NCBI RefSeq assembly: GCF_001649575.2
Contig: NC_051433.1
Coordinates: 16,088,621 to 16,152,620 of the forward strand
From: Kryptolebias marmoratus
Taxonomy: Eukaryota; Chordata; Actinopteri; Cyprinodontiformes; Rivulidae
DNA: 64,000 bases
Reading direction: 5' to 3'
Part shown: positions 1 to 12,371 of the stretch, piece after piece
Layout of the letters: the number at the start of each line of letters is the position of its first letter
Numbering within the stretch: position 1 is the first letter of the stretch
Program-made: the position numbers and the translations under genes
Notes under the pieces: generated by a model
Databases searched by the model: none
What the model saw: the letters and a program-made list of their open reading frames with translations, nothing else
Told to the model about the DNA's origin: nothing

Positions 1-114
1 ACAAACAAAACTGGAACATCCCAAACTCTTGGTGTGAGAAAACAAAATGCAGGGTTAGGTTGTAACAATAAGAGATGAAATAGGACTTACTGCTTGTCTT
101 TATATTACTTTTAA

Positions 115-290
115 ATGAGTATCTTAAAGGAATAACTCATCAGTCCAGTCAGAATTAAACTATTTCTCCAAGGTCATTCAATAAGCCATCCACAACAGGT
201 AAGATAATAATTGTTCATAACCTGTCCACTCAACCCGACTTAAAAACATCTGAGCTGCTGCTCAGATAACTTTGAGTCCATGTGGCCGTT
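115..290 (-). repeat. Family B foldback element, one arm
   Basis: This lies in the timeless intron left of exon 366-517. Read on the minus strand it carries the family B hallmarks: a TTATGAACAATTATTATCTTACCTGTTG-like block, then GACC..GGAGAAAT, then GTTTAATTCTGACTGGACTGATGAG. The matching opposite arm, if present, is outside the window. Ends are approximate. Confidence 0.65.
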
Positions 291-365
291 GTAAAAGTTT
301 AAACTTTATCGTAAAAACGAGGCCGGCAGATTAAATGAAACAAAGAACAGGAATGTTTTACTGAC

Positions 366-3300
366 CTGGCGGCACGCAGCAACGCCAGAGCTTCGGGTCC
401 TAATCGAGCCAGCAGAGCATCCTGCACTCGTACCATCGCCTCAGTTTTCTGCTCCTCCAGAGGAGTTTCAGATGTAGCATCAAAAGGCACGATGCTCTCC
501 GTTAAAGACTCTGACAACTGAAACAAAAAGCAGAAGTGTGGCATTGACTGTGGACTAAAGGCGAGTCAATTTAAGCGCCAGTTTATCTTTATCTGACAGA
601 CTTTAAAAAAAAAGGAACAATAAACCAAAAAATAGTCAAGGTGTTTTACGCAGTTTTGCTCACAGCTCCCCCTAGAGGCCAGTTCTCACACTAACCTGAA
701 AGCTCATCCCCCTCAGCTCTTCCTCCACAATCCTCCAGGTCTCTGCCAGCACTTCAGGACTAGAGTCTACAGCCGGCTGCTTCTTTTTACCATGATTCTT
801 CTTTCTCTTCACCTTCTTCCTCTGAAGAGTGAGCAGAGCAAAGAATACGAAACATCTCAAGCATGTTTTAAAAGCATTCAGACGACCTCGAAGAAACCTA
901 AGCGGGCCTACCTGTACGATCAGGTTTTTCCGTCCTTTGCAGAATCGCTCCAACATGCGCAGGAACAGATGCGTCGATTCCACCAGGTCCTTCAGGTAGG
1001 AGTGCGGCTGCTTGGTTTCGTCGTATTTTCTCAGCAAGGTCGGGAATATCTCCCTGTACTCCATCAGGTAGAATATGTTGCCTACATGGTGAAAGTGAAA
1101 TTTAAAAACAAGCATCATTATATTATTTAAGCATAACTAACCTTAATGGAACCAGCGTTCTTTAAAGAGATGCAAACTGTCATGCCAAAGTTTGAAACTA
1201 AGATTTCATGTGATCTGTTAGCACTCAGAGTATGTGATGGGAATGACTCTCAGCTACTACCACACCAAGTTTTAGCTCAAGATCTGTAAAACTGACTGAG
1301 CTGGAGCCGTTTTTGTGTTTACTAAGTCTGATTAACTGTGGCAGCCATCTTGAATTGGTTTGACTGTAAAAGTTAGTCAGTTATAGATGTCCATCCAGGG
1401 ATTACTTTGAGAGGTAAATTAAAGTCAATCTTGTGGTTCATGAGATATTTTGCTAACAGACAAATGAACACACCCACAAACAGACACAGGTAATTCCATT
1501 ATCAACTGCCCTGGTGGAGGGCAAATAAAAAATATATATTTTAAACCCATATTTGACATTTCTAAGCATATTTTTAAGCCAGTAACCTAAAACTGAATGA
1601 AGAGCAGCTTACTTTTAATAACATTAGAACTCTGACGGATGCTTTCATCGTGTGAGCGGTCCATCTCGTTCACAGTAAGCAGCAGTTCCTGATATGCTTT
1701 TAGAGCCAAGTGCATCCTAAAAAAAAGCAAAAGATATGAACAAATGTGTTGGGGGGGGAGCTTTATCTGTCTGCCACCTCTGAACTGTTTCACACCAGTC
1801 TCACCTGCGGGACCAGGATGTGGCCTCTTTGCGGTCTGTCAGCATCATTTCATAGTAATTGGTAATGTTGCGCTCAATAAAATGAAACGTGCGAACAGAC
1901 ATGGTCTCAGAAACCAAGTCGGCATGGAAACCATTGCCCCGGTTGAACGCCATGAAGAAGCTGAGCGCCCAGAGGTAGTAGGTCTCATCGTGCTGCTGAG
2001 TCTGCTCTCGAATCAAACTTTCCTGTTGAGAGGCGGAAGCTTACACACATCCAAATCTAAACACACGTCAGCAAAACACTTCAGCTGAAAACCAGTTTCC
2101 ACTTCCGGATTGCTCACTGCATTCGGTCTCAATGTCCGCTACAAAAGTAAATAAATGAAAGTCACGCCGCAGCGGCTGACCTTGACGAGGTACATGAGTC
2201 GGTTGTAGCAGTTCTCCAAGAAGTCGACGCAAAACTCTCGCAGGAAGAGTCGGACGTTTAAGGCCGAGCGGCGCTTGTCCTTACATTCCTGGGCGCGCCG
2301 ATTCCTCTTGGGAACGCGTCGCACTGCTTTACCGAGGTCGTGAGAGTAATTTCTAAACTACAAAATAAAAAGAAAAGACACATTAACTGCTGCTTGGGAT
2401 TATTATTTAATGTTAGCCGAAAGCTGAGGATGGGCGAGCACTAACCTTGTTAAGATTTTGGTGATAGATCACGTCTTTGTCCCCGATCGCTTTGAGGCCT
2501 TGAACAACGTAAGACCCACCAAAGCGAGAGTGTCTGGAAAAAACCATCAACGCAAAGGCTAAGAGCAGTAAACAGTGAACACTTTCAGAATACAATAACT
2601 TTAAAAGCTTAAAGTAAATGAACACTTGGCTCAAACTATTTTAATTTTTTCATAAATGTGGCTTTCAGGGGTGTTTGACATCTTCCCAGACTGTAACTAC
2701 CATAAATATAGTCACGTTTAATCCACCAAGCTTGTAGATGAACAATTCATGAAAATTTTAAATATTAGTATTTTTGCGGTCTGTGTTCAGAGAGATGCAA
2801 ACTGAGAGAGCAGATTTGCATCAGTTTCCCTCCTCTGATATAAAGATGATGTGTCGATGCGTGCAGGAAATCAGTGCTGCTGCAGTGATGTTGTCGTTAC
2901 GCTCACGTGAGAATATTTTCTGTCCACTCTGAGGTCCGACTCATTTTCGTGTCGCTCTAACAACAGAAAGTTCTGCTGTAAATGTATTTAAATCCACGCC
3001 ACACTGTACAACTGAAAAGGGGACATTTGTAATGAGATATTCCAGGCGGTATATAGGTGCTTTAACATTTTTTTAAATTAACATTTAACACTGGATCACA
3101 AATTTTGTGGAAAACGTTTTGTAAAATGTAGATTCCTATCAATTAGGTAACAGCTAAACAAGTCTGAGAAAAGAAGATTTTTGACAACTGATAGACCCTG
3201 CTGCTGCCAAACACCACCAGCTCGTCTTCACCTGTTTCCTCTTTGTAAGTTACGAGAGCGTTTCTCTGCGTGCTCCTTTTGCCTCAGCGCCTCCAGCTCC

Positions 3301-4643
3301 TGAGCGTCTCTCTGCTTCTCTTCTGCTGACCGAGCGTGGCCAGCGCTCACCAAAGCCTCTGGTGTCTGTAAACCAAAGCAAAAGAAGCTCAAGCACAGGT
3401 TCAGAAGGAAATCTATGTCTGTGTTGGTGGAGCCAAGCAGTCACTGTCTAACCTGGTCTCTGAACATGAGGGAGATTATTTCCAACACATGCATGCTCCA
3501 CTGCTGCTCGCTCTGGGCACACGCGACGAACTTGACCAGGTCGTCAAAACCGCTCATGTGAACAGCCCACAGCACCCTGTCATGGACGCTGGCATCATCA
3601 TCCACCTTCTACAACCAGAAAGAAGGATTGGGAGGAGAGACAGTTAAATAAGAGGAACAACACAGACTCAGAGACTTATCAAACAAACAGTTTCAAACCT
3701 TTTCTTCACAGGGGTCTGCAGGCACATGAAGCACATTCCTGACCAGAAGCAAAATCCTCTCTATAAGAAGATTATCTTCTTCCTGCCTCTGTTCCCAGTC
3801 CTGAATGAATGAAACATATTAAAAACAGGTTTTCTCACTAGAAGAAAATGAGACAAAAACAAACATTTCTACTCCAAGTTAAATGACTCACAAGTTGTAG
3901 GAGGTTGTACAAAGTCTCACTTAGAATGCCAAACACCTTCTCACTCGCAAATGCCTGAAAGAAACAAGCACACAAATATACACAAGTATTTTATTTACAG
4001 TAAAGTCTAATTCAACTAACAGGCATTGCAGTTATTGAACTTATTTCATTCACAGATATTCACTCTGACAATGGTGATAAAAATACCTCTTTATAAGCTT
4101 GTAAATGGGAGGTCACTTGCATGAAGTGATGCCTAAACGCCGGGTCGTCCGGGATTTTACCAAAACACAGCATGGCAGGCTGAGTAAGGTTGACCATGAG
4201 CCTGAAAAAAAAAGACACAGAAAAGGCAATTTAACAAACTATCCTTTCCACCTAGTTTATTTACATTTACTGTGGTGTTGTGGTCATTACTGAATTGCTT
4301 TGTTAGGTGTCTCACCTGATGCAGGCGTCAAATAAGGCTTTGTCTTCTCTATACTGAACGATAATTGGCAGAAGGTCATTCTGAACAATCTGGCTTTCAC
4401 CAAGTTGCTGGCGGATATCCCGCGTGTCGTCTTCATGCCTTAAATACCGGATCAGGTCCTTTACACTTTCTGTACCACACAGACCAAGGACAGTTTTCTT
4501 AAACGAACAAACGAGCATGCACTTCAGCAAACACATACCTATTCAGTTTAAATGTACTCACCCAAACAATCAGGCTCCTTGTGGTAAGTGTCTCCCTCCA
4601 GATAACCAAGAGCGCTGCAGGTTGCCAAAAGTTCACAGTTCAT
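366..4643 (-). CDS. timeless: TIMELESS replication-fork protection / clock-related protein, 5' part (partial)
   Basis: Coding exons in transcript order: 4643-4562, 4469-4316, 4201-4087, 3954-3892, 3800-3699, 3608-3453, 3365-3232, 2533-2446, 2357-2181, 2022-1805, 1716-1613, 1081-912, 821-696, 517-366. All have AG/GT borders and the phases join without a break (1841 nt, 613 codons plus 2 nt). The start [20 protein letters not shown] matches the conserved TIMELESS N-terminus; human has five extra residues before it. Other family blocks seen are [35 protein letters not shown], a basic [14 protein letters not shown] stretch and [14 protein letters not shown]. In vertebrates the protein pairs with TIPIN at the replication fork and supports the S-phase checkpoint. 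The C-terminal half, including the PARP1-binding region, lies left of the window. Exon 1 carries a few non-coding bases, so a 5' UTR exon is expected near 5160-5450. Confidence 0.95.
1139..1530 (-). repeat. Family A interspersed repeat, reverse copy, in a timeless intron
   Basis: Read on the minus strand it contains the family markers GTTAGCAAAATATCTCATGA, AATTCAAGATGGCTGCCACA, a CTCAGTCAGTTTTACAGATC block and ACTCTGAGTGCTAACAGAT. The same ordered markers recur near 24770, 26865, 38865 and 53095. There is no coding capacity. I could not assign it to a named superfamily by eye. Confidence 0.75.
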
Positions 4644-7087
4644 CCTGGAGGAGTTTCAGCCTTTTAGGTGCAGGGATTTAATCTGAACACGCAAATTCAG
4701 AGGCCTTTTAATCAACAAGAACATCATATTATGTGTTTTATTTTCTGAACTAGAGCCAGTCCGAACAAAATATGTGCTGAGTAGGATGGATTATCATTAT
4801 TGACCTTGTTCTCTGCTTCTAACAACTAGTAAACAGGACCAGAGGCTTTTATAACCCTTTTCTCCTCAGTTATTAACATCAATCATGTGTTTCAGATGTA
4901 AAGCTCTTAGCAGCTGTTTTTAACATAATCATCAATAAGCAATTAAATTTAATTTTGGAATTTACCCACGAATTTCACTAAATGATGACAGTATAAAGGA
5001 CGACTGATGATATCAAAAGTAAATTACTTCACAGTTCAGTTCGTATAATAAATGTTAAAAAATAAGAGTTTATTTTAACTCTCAGAGCCGAAGTTAGCTA
5101 ACAGCAGCACCGAGTGCTAAATTAATTCGGCTAAAAAACAAATAACAAAAAAAACAACAAACCTGGCTCTTCAAATGTTGTTTTTGCAACAGCTGCCGTG
5201 TTTAATATCCGTCAAAGAATGAGGGTAAAACTCTCTTCACTTGTTTTAAAAAAAAAAAAGTTGCAGACCTCCTGTCTCACAACCCAAACTGCCTGTACGA
5301 GTCTCGCGCCAAGACAGCGAGCGTAAACACGGAAAGCGGAAGTAGAATGTCGTCACTGGCGGAAGCTTTGGGCCCTGAGTTCTGTCTCGCAGGCACCGCA
5401 GTTCTCGGGAGACAGGCTGTCAGAAATAAAGTGTTTTTAAACAAAAGAAACGAACTGAAGGCATGTTTCACAATTCAATTTACTTGCGGTTTGACAAAAA
5501 GTATCGCCTGAGAGCCAAACTGCTACAACTCCAGAAGTGTATATATTATTTGTTTTGCACTGACTGAAATATGATACAACTTTTAAAAAATAGCTTGCGT
5601 TTACATACACTTATACAATTAAAAATAAACAAAGGTTATTGGTTTGTTTGAGTTGCAGTATTCTGGGCTGTCATACCAAAAGACAGTGTCTGTTTATGAA
5701 AGGGTTGTGTCAGACATATAGACATATGACATATAGACTCGTAGCCATTTTAGAAATCCTATTGAACCTAAAGTACTGTGGAAGGAAGTATGAGTATCAG
5801 GAGTAAACACACTAACTCCACACACAAAAGCTTCAGCGGCCAGCTTGTTTTGAAATGTACCTCATCACTTTCATTTAGTTACTTATTCACTCATATAAAC
5901 AAGTTTCAAAATAGAACGCAAATAAAGTGTTAAGGCATGTACATGAAAAATATAGGTTTTTCTATAGGTTTGTTTCTCTATTAATCAGTCATACACAGTG
6001 CTGTACTACCTCGATCAGGAAACATGTTGCTAAAGCATTTGAATGCATAAAATGCAGAGAAATACATCAATGAAATGGCTTGTATTGTTAAAAATAGTTA
6101 ACCTGGTTACTGAGCACAATAATTAACAAATCCTAGTGGTTTCCTGATTTGTAACTGGAATGTGGTTAAGTTAAATGTGAGGTCACTGCCAAAGCTGAGT
6201 AATTTTGTGTAAAAAGTCAAAAGTTTAATTGTGGTTCACGTGAAAACTATTTTATTGATTACGTCACACAGTTTGGAATGAGATGTGCTGCAGAAAAGAC
6301 TCTTTTGAACACTGTGGAGAGCATGTCATGTTTTCTTGTGGACAGGTAAATAATTCTTGACAAACACAGAAATTACTACTTTAAAAGTAATAATGCAGAC
6401 GGACAACAAATACTTGCGCTAATGAAGTTTATTTGCACAGACAATTTCTTTCATTAATTGTGCCAGAAACACACATCATCGAAAAGCTCATTCTGCAAAA
6501 GTTTATTTAAATAATCACATTTCCACTATCAGCATTTCCTGTCTGTTAAATGTTCATTAATTAATCCACATCTTTGTTTAAAAGGTTGCTTGAACAAGAA
6601 GAGGGCAGCAAAGCGTCTAAAACAAAAGCCGACAGATTAGGTTAAATCTTATTCTGTCTTTTAAGGTGTGTTGGCCAAAGGGCAGTGTCAGCATGTTTGT
6701 TAGTAATCATACCTACAGTCTGACATACAGTACTAAAATCCTGGATTTACCTATTTATTGTCTGCATTTTAATTATCTGCCATATAGATTTCCACAGGAT
6801 TGCACTGTAAATCAAGGCCTCGAGTGGTACAGTAATAAAGGAGTTCTGAACAGCTCTACGGACAAAGACGGGTGTTTAGCAAAAGTTCAGTGGCTTATAT
6901 AGCACCAAAGTCACACTGTCTAAAAGGATTTATCCAACATTGCACCTTTGCAGAGGAACACGTCGCTAGACAATGACACACATAACTAATGGGAATGAGA
7001 ACTAGATGCGCCAGAATTGTTTTTATTTTTATTTTTTATCCATCTTATTTCCTATCATGGCACATTATCTAATTTCACAGTTTTCGT
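4644..7087. other. Intergenic: timeless 5' region and prph 3' UTR
   Basis: From 5270 to 5430 the sequence is locally GC-rich with several CpGs, unlike the AT-rich surroundings, and it is the best candidate for the timeless promoter or 5' UTR exon (minus strand). From 7087 leftwards lies the prph 3' UTR, with minus-strand AATAAA signals at 6502-6507 and 6428-6433. The rest (5450-6400) is AT-rich with nothing I recognise; short ORFs there look like chance. Confidence 0.55.
6428..6507 (-). promoter_or_regulatory. prph: Candidate prph polyadenylation signals
   Basis: Minus-strand AATAAA hexamers lie at 6502-6507 and 6428-6433, about 580-660 bp past the prph stop codon. They are the first well-placed signals downstream. 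Confidence 0.4.
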
Positions 7088-10000
7088 CTACTCGTCCTTG
7101 GTGGTTTTACCCGAGTCACTCTCCTTCTCCCTCCTGGACTCCTTCACAACCTGATGAAAAAAGCAAAACAGACGTTTGTATAAAAAAGTTGATTTTTAAA
7201 CATTATTATGGGAATGTTGACAAAGTTATATTGTGTAAAATCCTTGTACTTCTCCATCTCTGGTCTCCACTGTCTTTATTACCACAGTCTTCTTGCTCTG
7301 AGGGTCCGGAGTCTTTTCATAGTCTGTTAAATTTCAAAATAAACCACAGCTGAAAAATTTACCTTCAAATTCATAGATTGAGAGAAAACATTTACAGGGG
7401 TTTGGTACTTTCTTTACGATTATAGTTGTTATTTTTCACTAACAGTTTTTTTTTTATTAGTTTTAATTTGTATTAAGTGCCTTTGTGTCTTTTTGCATTG
7501 GTATTTTTACTTTGATCAACACCTTCACTGTTGCGACAATGTGAGTTTCCCTGCTGAGGGATGAATAAATGTTATATTTTATTCTATTTTGTTCTAGTCT
7601 CTTCACAGAACCACAATTTAAAGGATCTGAACTAAACTATCTCTAGTAATAACTAGATTAGTTCTCCTTCTGCCACTGGCATAAAACTTTCTGATTTAAC
7701 AATCTGCCTAAAGAGGAACCACTGCTTTGGAAGAAAATAATTCTTACATAAAGACTGAAAGCATAAAGTAAAGAAGATAAAATGATAGCGAGTTTCCTAA
7801 CTGAGACAAAACATTGCTAAGAAACTAAAAACTGCTGCTGAAATAAAGGTTGGTCAAAGAAGAGAAAATACCTCCATAAAACAACTGGTACCCCTGTTTA
7901 TTTGTGTCAAAGACACAAATAAACCTTTTGACTTTTAATTTAAATTTGTTTCTGTGAAATAAAATGATATATCTTACCTCTCTCACCAAGGTGGTTGCTC
8001 ATGCCAACATTAAAGATGGGAACAGAGATCCTATGTGAAAAAATATATATAATGAAACATGGTTTGCCCTAAAACTGAACTTGCACAGCTCTGCAGTTTG
8101 GTTCAGAAAGAGACAACAGAAAAACAACAACAACAAAAAAGTGTTCCTAACTGTAAAAACTGGAATTAATCCAACGTTTGCCCCCACCTGCTCTCCTCGC
8201 CCTCCAGCAGTTTACGGTAAGTGGCGATCTCAATGTCCAGAGCCATCTTGACGTTGAGGAGGTCCTGGTACTCCCGAAGGTGGCGAGCCATCTCCTCCTT
8301 CAGGTGGCGAATCTCGTCCTCAAGTCTGCCTACGTTGTCCTGATAATTGACAATCTCGTTGCCAAACTGGTCCTCCATTTCACGCATCTGCCTCAGCAGA
8401 GCTTCATTCTGAGAAAAGAAAAAAAAAAAACAGACGGCAGCAAAACTGATTAAACATAATTAAAAGTGTATAATGTACTTATGTAGATTACCACAGGTGG
8501 TATTTGCTCTTACGGTGTTCTTCATTGCATCAATTTCACAGTTGAGAGACTGAATCTGCCTCCTGGACTCATTGGCGTCCTGCTTGGCCTGCCGCAGGGC
8601 GTCGGTGTTGCGCTTTGCAGACTCAGTCAAATCAGCAAACTGCAGGAGCAAAACAAAAGAGCACAAAAGTGAACAAATGAATGCTTCCCCATGTGCTTGT
8701 GTGTGCCTGCTCCGTCCACACACCTTGGACTTGTACCAGTCCTCAGATTCCTGCATGTTCTTCAAGGCAATGGTCTCGTACTGAGCTCTGATGTCCCTCA
8801 GAGCTCCGGTCAGGTCTGGCCTGGAGCTGCTGTCCACCTCCATTTTCAGCTGATGGGTCTGGACGCTCACTTGTACGTCTTGGATTTCCTGATAATATGA
8901 GCGTTTGCAAACAAATGGAAGCACATACAGAAGGTAAGATCCACTTTTTTAATGTCTATAAGATTAAAAATCTATTAGGAATCTATTGTGAAGAAGTGCA
9001 GAGGCAGTATCACTTACTTCATCATGGAGTTTCTTGAGGAATTCAATCTCGTCCATTAGGGATTCAATCTTCCTCTCCAGCTCCAAACGGGACAATGTAG
9101 CATCATCCACATCCTGGTTGGTTTATAAGACACAAAGAAAGCCTCAAACTAAAGCCTATTGCAAAAACTCCACTATTAAGCATTTGATTTGTAATTATTT
9201 TTAGTTTTATTAAATATTCACAGCATTAGAAAGTCAATATATCTAGAAATCTGCCCAGTCATATTATTATGACACTGTGGGCTGCAGATATAACAAAGCT
9301 AATCAGTTAGATCTGTTATCTGAGACCACAGACGCTGCCATCAGTGTGATAATAATTATCCATGACCTCAGTGTTTACCTTACGGAAGGCAACCAGGTTA
9401 CTTTCAGCATCCGCCCTCTTCTGGGCTTCTTCATCCAACCTGAGAGCAGGACAATATATTATACAAACTCCTGTAAAGCACCAAGAATCTGAAGTTCAGT
9501 TTAGTTAATATGTAATGTTGTTTTTATTTGCTGAGCAGGATATCCCTTACTGTCAAAGGCATCAGCTGGGAAAAAGCTTTCTGGATCAATCTGTTAATTC
9601 CCTGTCCCATTAAAGGGTCTTTGGGGGTGTTCACATTCAGGTTTGCAGCTGCTCCTTTCATCTAAATGTGGCATGGCTGCACTTCGCTAAGGTCATCTGC
9701 ACAAACCCAATTAGATTATGTACAGACACTTCCTCTTTTCTACAGTCCTAAAAAGATTAACGTAACATTTCCAAGGTGGTGCTATTCTTGGACCGTCGAG
9801 CGAAAATGAGCAAAGACAGTGAAATGAAAAGGGTCTGTTTCATTCATTTCCAACCTTGACTTCTTGTTAAAAGGTTAATGCTGCAATTTATTGCCATCAT
9901 AAGACATTAAAAATAACCTGTGATGAACTATTCTTAAGTTTTCTCATCCTCTGCTCTCATTTTCTGATTGATCACTTGTGTGTGAGGATGTGGAACTTCA

Positions 10001-11228
10001 TCTATTCGGTCAGACAGCGGTCCTGCCCAGGATGGACATAAAGTATTAGTATGTCCTCCGTCCTCATCTTTAATTCATGCTGTGTTACGCCGGGCCCCAT
10101 TGTCCTAATGGGCTCTCTGGCACCATCCCATCAGTAGAGAGGGACATTGAAACACACCTAATGGAGTTATTGAGTCACATTGATTTTTTTTTCTTTTTTC
10201 CTGATACCCAACCCCTTTCACTCCGGTCCCATTTCCTCTCCTCTCCCCTTTTTCTCCCTGCTTCTCAGCCAGCCCCACCCAATGTCCTGTCCCTCCACCC
10301 TAACACCTCTCTCAGCTCATCTCTCATGAATCCTTCTGTTTTTGTTTTGTAAAAGTCTGTAAAGTTGTGGTACTTAAAAAGCCCTTTTGCTTACAGACAC
10401 TTTTTTTTTCTCGGCTTGACTGAATTAGGCTTTAAATAATATGTCACAGTTGGCTGTTTTGTACTGAAACTATCGGTTTCTCAGTTTCTTTTCTTTACCT
10501 CATTAAACATTTAATAAGCATGTGTATTTTAATCATGCATGACAGCGGTGTGCACACTTGATGCAGCTCAGCATCACAATCTTGTGCCACGCCCAAAACC
10601 ATCACTGGAGTCTAGTTTCTTCAACCTTAACTGTGATCAGAGGGCCATCCGTCATCTTTTCTGGCCACTTTGATACTGACCTTTGCTTGAGAAGAGCCAG
10701 GTCCTCAGCCAGGTTGTCCCTCTCCAGCTGGTACTGGTCTCTCTCTTTGCCGATTGCGTCCATCTGACTCCTCAGCTCCTTCAGCTCCTCCTGGAAGAGC
10801 TCTGAGGCCCGGTTGGGCTGGCCGTGCTGGTACTGGCCCTTGTACTGGTTCAGCTCCTGCAGCAGAGCACCGTTCTGCTGCTCCAGGTAGCGCACCTTCT
10901 CGATGTAGCTGGCGAAGCGGTCATTGAGGTCCTGCAGCTCGGCCTTCTCATTGCTGCGGGTGGCGAGGAACTCCTGGTTGACGGCTTCAGCCAAGGTGAA
11001 GTCCACCTTGTCGTAGGAGAGTCGAGGAGGCTGGGGACTGGGACGGGAACGCTGTTGGTGGAAGGTGGAGGGGCGGGACATCACCCCAGGTGAGGCCGAA
11101 CGCATGTAACGGCCTCCAGGAATGGGAACCCGGGAGGACACGGGGGTGTAGGAGGACAGGGTGATGGGGTGTGGGCTTCCAAAAGTGCGCCTGTAGGAGG
11201 TGGAGGTATGCATTGAAGAATGGCTCAT
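7088..11228 (-). CDS. prph: Type III intermediate filament protein, peripherin-like
   Basis: Exons in transcript order: 11228-10681, 9439-9379, 9113-9018, 8888-8724, 8639-8514, 8408-8188, 8030-7978, 7323-7250, 7150-7088 (stop TAG). The sum is 1407 nt (468 aa; human peripherin is 470). Internal exon sizes of 61, 96, 165, 126 and 221 bp follow the type III filament pattern. The head begins MSHSS and carries the STSYRRTFG motif used in filament assembly. The rod starts near [20 protein letters not shown] and ends at the helix-termination motif [13 protein letters not shown]. The tail has [15 protein letters not shown] and ends SGKTTKDE. The coil 2 phrase DVQVSVQ favours peripherin (or the fish paralogue plasticin) over desmin and vimentin. 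Peripherin forms filaments in peripheral neurons. Exon 4 is 3 nt longer than the usual 162. Desmin or plasticin remain less likely alternatives. Confidence 0.85.
7525..7600 (+). repeat. Short LINE-like 3' tail fragment in prph intron 7
   Basis: The text GTGAGTTTCCCTGCTGAGGGATGAATAAATGTTAT..TTCTATTTTGTTCT resembles the common teleost LINE end in which a stop-like block is followed by GATCAATAAAGT and a short-repeat tail. Family assignment is uncertain. Confidence 0.4.
9440..10680. other. prph: prph intron 1
   Basis: This 1.24-kb intron is the longest in the gene. It has pyrimidine-rich runs around 10180-10330 and no coding exon. First introns of type III filament genes often hold enhancers, but nothing here proves that. 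Confidence 0.4.
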
Positions 11229-11330
11229 GGTTGTTCTTGTTCTGTTGTCTGTGGCTGATGAAAGGTGGAGAGCTGGAGGCTTTGAAATGCTCCTGGAGCA
11301 ACAGGACATCAGACTGAGGAGTGCGGAGAG

Positions 11331-11340
11331 CTTTTATACG
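11331..11340 (-). promoter_or_regulatory. prph: TATA box of prph
   Basis: On the minus strand the sequence reads CGTATAAAAG, about 110 bp before the MSHSS start codon. A start of transcription 25-30 bp downstream falls near 11306-11310. That places an upstream in-frame ATG (11309) at or before the cap site, which is why 11228 was chosen as the start. Confidence 0.8.
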
Positions 11341-12371
11341 CTCAGGCCCTCTGAGCATCACACCTCCCCCTCCCTCATCTCTCCTCACTCCACCCTTTCT
11401 TTCTCTTCCGTTCATCACCACACAGGCTTTGGCCACTCCCTGCCCCTCACTGCCTTTTTCTGCACTTTCACCAGCTTGATCTCCAGCCAGCGTTTTAACC
11501 AGAAAGCTTGGCAGGAAGCCAGACCGGCCGTCCTCTTACTGCCTCGATAACTAAAGCTATGAGCATGTCCTCCCCTTTCCATCACTCATTAATAATGTCT
11601 TCACAGCCACTTTGCAAAGCAATAAATCAAGTCTTAATTGTTTTCCATATTATTCCTATGTGTACAACTATTAATTTTAACCTGGCTTTTCATAAATGAT
11701 CTTAGCATGAAAATTTTTGAAATGTGTTTGTGAAAGATTTTGTTTTCTGCCTCTCAGTGAGAGAATCTGAAATTCCAAGCTAAACCGAATCACACGGATC
11801 CATTGATTTGATTCTTTTCTCCGTCCATTTGTCTCCATGCCTCTCCCCTCCCTGTCTGTCTCTCCTTTTACAGTAATGGAATACTTTATTGATATTCTGG
11901 CCGTCTGGGGCAGAGCCATGACTCTGCAGTTATTTCATCCTTTTGGAAAAGCATATGTCCAGTAACCCCTGTCAGGGCGGAAGCTTTCTAACTAGTTCCT
12001 CTGTATGTGTGGTCGAAAGCAGGTTCCTGTAGACTCAGAATAGAAAGAAACAAAGAGAGAAATACTTTATTTATCCAAACGGTCAAGCAGCTCATCATAG
12101 AAAAACAAAAACGGACAAATATAATTAAAATAAGACAATAAAAATAAAAAATAGGTTTGAAAAACAGCCCAAATAATGGCTATTGTCATGGCAGGTCTAC
12201 AGGCCTATAGATCCATGATGTCATTTAGTTCAACATAACTTTGTATTTTGCTGTGTACTATTATGTTTTCCTTATTGCTTAAAACATATTTGATTTATCT
12301 TCAGCATGAAAATTTGTCTTTAGAGTTTTCAGGCAAGTTCAGCTTTCATATCCAGTGTTTAAAAAACATAT

